The position numbers and the translations under genes were made by a program. The notes under the pieces are model-generated. The model was not told where the DNA came from. It saw only the letters and a program-made list of their open reading frames with translations, and searched no databases. Source: Annona cherimola (Eukaryota > Streptophyta > Magnoliopsida > Magnoliales > Annonaceae). Taken from it: 64,000 nt of DNA. Below are positions 58,736 to 64,000 of this stretch, one piece after another. The stretch's first letter is position 1; every line of letters starts with the position of its first letter. The stretch spans positions 43,007,452 to 43,071,451 of the forward strand of contig CM059972.1 in assembly GCA_030490835.1 (NCBI GenBank), in the 5' to 3' direction.

Positions 58736-60347
58736 ACAGATTCTTTAAGCATGCTTTTCATTTCCAAGTTTTGAGTTTAAGAACTCAAGTTAAACAACTC
58801 AAAATCATTCACATACTTACTTGGTTTTGAGCCAACTTAAACCCTAATGCTTGGAGATGATTCCTTCTTCAAGTTTCCTTCCTTTTTCCCTTGGTTTTTC
58901 TCCTCCTTTTGCTGGAAAATATGGACGTGAGCTGCTGGGTTGGCTTTGGGGTGGAAATTCCACACTTAGAAATTTTCTCAAGCCTCTCTCCAAGTGATCG
59001 TGCATGACTTATAAGAGTTGGATTTTTTTTCCAGCAGTGGGGCCCACTTGGTGCTGCAATTCCACCCCCATTCAATGCTTCCTTGTCTAGCATATGGGCT
59101 GGCACGTTTTCAACCAAGTAAATTTGCATTTTTACCATTTTTCAAAAGTCAAAAATTGCATCATCTTTGACCGTCCAATGCATTTCCAATTCACGTCCAA
59201 TCTGTCCAGATTTTTATTCATTTTTTTCATTTTATTTTATGCTAAAACGTGGGTAATTTATGTCTATAATTACCCTTTAATTCATGCATTAATTTTATAT
59301 AAATAAATTTAACAAATATTGCAGCAACTTAGCACAAAAATCACATTTTCCATTCCCCCAAAGCTGTCCACGTTTTCAGCAGTATATACCTGTCTTTTTC
59401 CATTTTTTTATTGCTGAAATTCTCCATTATTGCTTGCACAAATCATGTACTTGCATCCCTGCAACATTTACGCATTTTTAAGAAATTTAAAAAATAAAAA
59501 ATGAGCACTAACCAGCCCATGGACGTTCCCTTTGGCCACCTTGGCTATGCTTGGCCTATACTTGTGTAGCTCCATCATTTCATGCATTAAATGGATGGAT
59601 AATTCATGGAATTATGCATTTTATTTAAATGCATAAATTCCCTCAAAAATTCCTGCAATGGACACCTCATAATTCATTTATTTCCATGCCATCATATCAT
59701 GCACCTTTACATTAAGGATATGGTACTCTCTTGGAGCATAAGTCAACCATAGCCACCTTTTTCAATGCAGGAATTTTCTCAATATTCCATGCTTAATCCA
59801 AACCATCCAAAGTAAACATCTCACCATTCCATTCAACCGTTTCAAATTTCAACTCAATTCGAGTTTTCTAGCTCCCGATATAGCCGTTTAAAGTTAATGG
59901 TTGAAATGAATATATGCTTAAAAATTCATAATTCTCATTTCATTAAGAATTTTCATAACCCATTTATTCCATAATACTAAGCCCAACATTAACAATTTTC
60001 ATTTCAAATTTCACTTGAATTCGCCTTATAGGCGTTGAGTTATGAATTTTCCAATATTTTCCAGCAAACTTGTCAATTTCCATATTAACTTCCATAATTC
60101 ATTTTAAATAATGGAAAAAGATTTTTCATGACATATTTGCACATTTAAATCACAAATAATTCATTTTAAACCCATTGTCTCATTTAGGCTCAAAACACTT
60201 AATCATATTATTAATGCTAACCCATAACCCTAATTGCCATAATTAGCAAAAATCATAAAATGCCTTCATAATTCCATAATTCATGAATAATTATCATATA
60301 CATGTTCGATGCATACATATAGGTCCTACATGGGTTAGCGTTTCACA
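58736..60347 (-). mobile_element. Inverted Gypsy LTR fragment (U3 and first leader part)
   Basis: On the minus strand it starts TGTGAAACGCTAACCC at 60347 and closely follows the LTR at 63096 (CCATGTAGGACCTATATG). It runs through U3 and a leader to a donor-like CCAAGTAAGTATG near 58825 and stops about 90 bases later. The rest of the LTR is missing. Its TG end abuts chromovirus coding sequence. Confidence 0.8.
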
Positions 60348-61602
60348 CATCACTTTTTGAACAGATTAAGACTGCGCAGAAAAAGGACACAGACCTACAT
60401 GCACATGTCGAGAAAATGAAGAAAAAGGGATTGGATGAATTTGCTATGATGAGCAAGGTATGTATAGGTATAAGGGTCACCTTTGCATACCTAATACAGT
60501 TGAGTTAAAGGAATAGATTCTTAAGGAGGCACATTTTTCACCATTTTCTATTCACCCGAGAAGTACTAAGATGTATCAGGATCTCAAGAAAGCATATTGG
60601 TGGAATAATATGAAAAGAGAGATCGCTGAATATGTGGCTAAGTGTTTAACTTGCCAACGGGTGAAAGCGGATCACCAAAGAGTGCCTAGTAAGCTACAGT
60701 CCTTAGAAATCCTTGAATGGAAGTGGGACGACATTACAATGGATTTCATAGAAGGATTACCTAAGTCTCAAGCAGGAAATGATTCCATATGGGTAATCGT
60801 AGATAGATTATCGAAAGTTGCCCACTTCCTACATATAAGGACTTATAAACATCAAGGTTTTGGAAAAGCTTACATTAAACCCTAGGCACCCAACTTAAGT
60901 TCAGTACAGCCTTTCATCCTCAAACAGATGGACAAACTGAGCGGGTGAACCAAATCATTGAAGATATGCTCCGTATGTGTACCTTAGAGTTTGGAGGATC
61001 ATGGGATGAGTATATATCGATTGCGGAATTCTCATACAATAATAGCTATCAAGCTAGCATCCAAATGGCTCCATTTGAAGCATTGTATGGTCGGCGATGT
61101 CGAACGCCGTTGAACTGGGATGAAGTTGGAGAGAAAAGATTAGCCCCAGATTTGTCTCAACAAATGGCGGACAAGGTACGAACTATTCGCCAGTGTATAC
61201 TCATAGCCTAAAGTCAGCAAAAGAGTTACACCGATTGCAAGAGAAGGAATTTGAACATCCAAGTTGGCGAACATGTGTTCATAAAGGTCACGCCATTCAA
61301 AGGAGTTACAAGGTTTGGGAAAAGAGGAAAGTTGAATCCCAGGTATATTGGACCATTTGAAGTTTTGGAAAAAATTGAGAAATTGGCATATAGAATACCC
61401 TTACCCCCGAAGTTAAGCCTAGTTCACAATGCATTTTATATATCGATGCTTAGAAAGTATGTTCCGGACCCAACACATATATTAGTGGTTGAGAATTTAC
61501 CGATTCAAGATTATCTGAACTATGAAAAAGGCCAATTAGAATCTTGGATCAGAAGGTACAAAAGCTTCGCAATCGGGAAATCGAGTACGTGAAGGTACAA
61601 TG

Positions 61603-62970
61603 TGTTGGGTCCCGAATAGATGGCAAAACCCAAGAGGGGAGGGGTGAATTGGATTCTTGAAAAATTCTTTGGTAAGTTAAAACTTAACCCCTTGTAATTT
61701 CAATCCCCTTGATGAAACGTGATATGAGATAGAATGAGAGGGTGTAAATGGAATATAAAAATGTAAACAATCAAACCAAACAAGAGACAACGATATATAG
61801 TGGTTCGGGCAACCTTCCCTACTCCACTCTTCCAAGCACACACCCGTTGTGTCTTGGGTTCCACTATTGTATCTTCAATACAATCTAGAGCACCCACTCT
61901 CTTCTAGATTCTAGCTCTAGGGGGCATATACAATAATCACTTGTTGGTGAGACCAACTCCAACCAACCAAGTCCAAACGATTGGTGAGACAAACTCCAAC
62001 CAATCAAGCAAAACCCGTTAGTGAGACAAACTCAAACCAACCCCCTGTTTTGCTTCTTCTTGAATTCGGTCTCCAACACCGATTCAAGGCAACAACACAA
62101 AATAAAATAAACAAAAGAGAAATTACACTTTACAATGTGTATTCGATTAAGCACCGGAAGCTCCTTGTCATGTAGATGATAAACTTGGAAGCGCACTTGA
62201 AAGTTGTAGCACTTGGAAGCTTCAATAGTTATTCAAATATCTTCAACACACATGAATATAAGAAGATGAAAGCTCAACTTGTGTTTTCCTCTTTCTTTTC
62301 TCCTTCTCTCTTCTCTCCACGTTCATTCTTCAATGGTATATATAGAGGGAAAAAGGTTCTAGCCGTTGGAGTGGAGGTTCACGCGCATCTAGAGCTCCAA
62401 CGTTCGGATTTTCGACCGTTACGAGTTGAAGTCGCAAGTGGAGTCGACTTCGGATGAGTGGAGTCGACTTCGGATTGGTGAAGTCGACTTGGGATGCGAC
62501 TTCGCCTTGTAAAAACTTGCTGTCCAGAATTTTGCCTTCGAAGTTGCAGGTGAAGTCCACTTGGGTCTGGGACTTCACCCAAGTCGCAGGCGAAGTCGAC
62601 TTGGGATGAGACTTCACTTTGCTGTCTTTCCGAAGTCGCAGGCGAAGTCGACTTGGGTCTGAGACTTCACCTTGCTGTCTGTCCGAAGTCGCAGGCGAAG
62701 TCGACTTGGGTCTGAGACTTCACCCAAGTCGCAAGTGAAGTCGACTTGGGCTGAAACTTCACTTTGCTGAACTTGCAATTCATGAACTAGAACTCTTGAA
62801 ACTTAAATTATTTCACATTCTCATTTTCATACACATAATTAGAGACAAAATATCTGAGAACACTTAGACAAATGTGTTAGATCCTTTTTAATGATATTTC
62901 AATTATTTGTTAATCATCAAAATCAAATTAATCATTCTATTCGATAAGCACATGATCAATAATCTCAACA
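61603..62970 (+). mobile_element. Copia-type solo LTR, 1368 bp
   Basis: It starts TGTTGGGTCCCGAAT at 61603 and ends ATAATCTCAACA at 62970, with CAATG on both sides (61598-61602, 62971-62975). Removing it rejoins the codons VKVQW and NRYSENEATWEL of the host pol. A TATA-like TATATATAGAGGG is near 62336, followed by a leader and a minisatellite. It is the cleaner relative of the LTR at 4616-20369. Confidence 0.93.
62405..62765 (+). repeat. Minisatellite of AGTCGACTT palindromes
   Basis: About eight units of 25-60 bp with GAAGTCGACTTGGG-type cores; AAGTCGACTT is a perfect 10-bp palindrome. Units alternate with AAGTCGCAGGCG and GACTTCACC segments. It lies in the transcribed part of the LTR downstream of the TATA-like box. 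Confidence 0.88.
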
Positions 62971-63082
62971 CAATGGAACCGATATTCCGAAAATGAAGCC
63001 ACTTGGGAGTTAAAAGGAGAAGTGGAATGGAAATACCCCCAGTTATTTAAAAGATAGACGGTTTCGGGAAGAAACCTGTTAT

Positions 63083-63094
63083 AAGGGGGGAGGA
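63083..63094 (+). other. Polypurine tract of the chromovirus-like element
   Basis: AAGGGGGGAGGA directly before TTGTGAAACCC. It closely resembles the tract of the gag-only element at 14335, linking the two as one family. Confidence 0.85.
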
Positions 63095-63095
63095 T

Positions 63096-63684
63096 TGTGA
63101 AACCCAACCTATGTAGAACCCATATGTATGCATTGATCATGTATATAACATTTATATGTGTAATTATTGAATTTTGAATGATTATGTGATTTTGCTAATT
63201 TTTGCAATTAGGGTTAAGGATTAGCAATGATGCTTCGAGTAATCATTTTGAGCTAATATGAGACAATGAGATTAAAGTAAATTGTTGGTAATTAAAATAC
63301 ACCAATATATCATGGATGATCATTTTTCATTATTTAATATGAATTATGGGAATTTAAGTGATAATTGTCAAGTTTAGTAGAAAAGCACTAGAAAATTCAT
63401 AACTCAACGCCTGTAAAGCGGATTCAAGTGAAATTTGAAATGGAAGTTGATGATGTTGGGCTTGATACTCTGAAATTATTGGGTTATGAAAATCCTTGAT
63501 GAAATTAATGTTATGATTTATTGATCATATCTCAAATCCAACCGTTAACTTTAAACGGTTATAACTTGAGCTAGGAAAATTGGATTGAGATGAAATTTGA
63601 AATGGTTGAATGAAATTATGAGATGTATATTCTGGAAGGTTTAGATTAAGAATAACATGTTGAGAAATACCTTGAATATATGGT
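63096..63684 (+). mobile_element. 3' LTR start of the chromovirus-like element, truncated
   Basis: It starts TGTGAAACCCAACC right after the polypurine tract. About 590 bases of U3-type sequence follow, with the GCCTGTAAAGCGGATT block shared with other copies. Near 63684 it gives way to Copia integrase on the opposite strand. The exact junction could lie between 63655 and 63690. Confidence 0.8.
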
Positions 63685-64000
63685 CTACATGACAAGCTGT
63701 ACTTACAGCTTCACCCCAAAATCTCTTGGATAGTTTACTCTCATTTAGCATGGTTCTAGCCATTTCTTGTATTGTCCGGTTTTTCCTTTCAACAACTCCA
63801 TTTTGTTGAGAAGTTCTTGGTGCAGAGAATGTATGGTGAATTCCCTTTTCATTGCAAAATTCTATGAATCGGCTATTTTCAAATTCACCACCATGGTCAC
63901 TTCTAATGGAAATAATTGAGCTTTGTTTTTCATTTTGCACCAAATTTGAAAACGAGACAAACATTGAAAATGCTTCATCTTTGCTAGCTAAGAGTATGAT
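63685..64000 (-). pseudogene. Copia integrase core fragment, runs off the window
   Basis: The minus strand reads ILLASKDEAF, SIRSDHGGEFENSRFIEF, TFSAPRTSQQNGVVERKN, EMARTMLNESKLSKRFW and EAVSTACHV, then loses similarity at the Gypsy LTR junction. It is the same family as 1180-2280 but without stops in this stretch. The rest of the element would lie to the right of the window. Confidence 0.88.

Larger units (their letters stand above)
60353..63057 (+). pseudogene. Chromovirus-like Gypsy integrase and C-terminal tail, interrupted
   Basis: It begins near the end of RNase H, then the integrase zinc-binding region (VAKCLTCQRVKADHQR, the C-x2-C with upstream His), the core start (WDDITMDFIEGLPKSQ, WVIVDRLSKVAHF) and, after a deletion, FHPQTDGQTERVNQ, NSYQASIQMAPFEALYGRR and the GPFEVLEKI, SLVHNAFYISMLRKYVPDP tail typical of the Tekay/Del group. 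Frameshifts lie near 60880, 61211-61251 and 61540. The tail resumes at 62976 (WNRYSENEATWEL) and stops at 63055-63057. Between AYIK and LGTQLKF the segment carrying the second catalytic Asp is missing. The copy is dead. Confidence 0.88.

Noticed and set aside
58727..60352. CATCA on both sides of the inverted LTR as a target duplication
   Set aside because: The left boundary would not start with the required LTR terminus and the LTR is truncated there, so the match is probably chance.

Overview
This is plant nuclear DNA. The evidence is an AT-rich, intron-bearing gene for a DEAD-box helicase with a HIT zinc finger (the RH41 type found in land plants), a decayed NBS-LRR disease-resistance gene, MITEs, and nested Ty1/copia and Ty3/gypsy LTR retrotransposons of flowering-plant lineages. 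The species cannot be named from the sequence. About four fifths of the window is retrotransposon.

Left block (1-37661). The backbone is an Athila-like Gypsy element on the minus strand. Its 5' LTR starts at 37661, its primer-binding site is near 30390, and gag, protease, reverse transcriptase (RT) and integrase follow leftward, with the integrase tail at 4426-4615. Later insertions have split it, and their boundaries can be proved from target-site duplications (TSDs): a 5.75-kb solo Gypsy LTR (31257-37008, TSD tgaaa); a solo Gypsy LTR (23274-28077, TSD gttca) that itself holds another solo LTR (25721-27465, TSD ctatt); and a Copia-type solo LTR (4616-20369, TSD tattt). The last contains a solo Gypsy LTR (5276-19388, TSD taggc), which contains a complete, very young, gag-only Gypsy element (8953-17885, TSD tgcgg). 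That element has two 3536-bp LTRs, in which I count four differences by eye. A Copia internal region on the minus strand, without its own LTR, abuts the Athila tail near 4425.

Gene island (37662-50490). The only apparently intact gene is the DEAD-box helicase at 40681-44247 on the plus strand: two coding exons, 537 residues, with an intron of about 1.95 kb that carries a MITE and a tandem duplication. A degraded CNL-type NBS-LRR pseudogene lies tail-to-tail with it (46767-49561, minus). Three copies of one MITE family and a separate long-TIR MITE lie in or upstream of the helicase gene.

Right block (50491-64000). This holds a fragment of another Athila/Tat-type LTR, three more truncated LTRs of the large Gypsy family (one inverted), and the 3' end of a chromovirus-like Gypsy element (integrase and C-terminal tail, 60353-63057). 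That element is interrupted by a Copia-type solo LTR (61603-62970, TSD caatg) and followed by its polypurine tract and 3' LTR. A second copy of the left-end Copia integrase runs off the right edge.

The best candidate for something new is the dominant Gypsy LTR family (TGTGAAACCC or TGTGATACCC at the start, GGGGCGCCACA at the end, 3-5.7 kb). In copy after copy its transcribed part shows a TATA box, a splice-donor-like site, a 33-48-nt purine-rich mini-exon between good splice sites ending in GGTAAGCAAGC, a second 35-62-nt mini-exon, several hairpins with compensatory changes, and, in the intact element, a splice-acceptor-like site four bases before the gag ATG. Together these suggest a multiply spliced leader that separates gag mRNA from genomic RNA. 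This is inference from sequence only.
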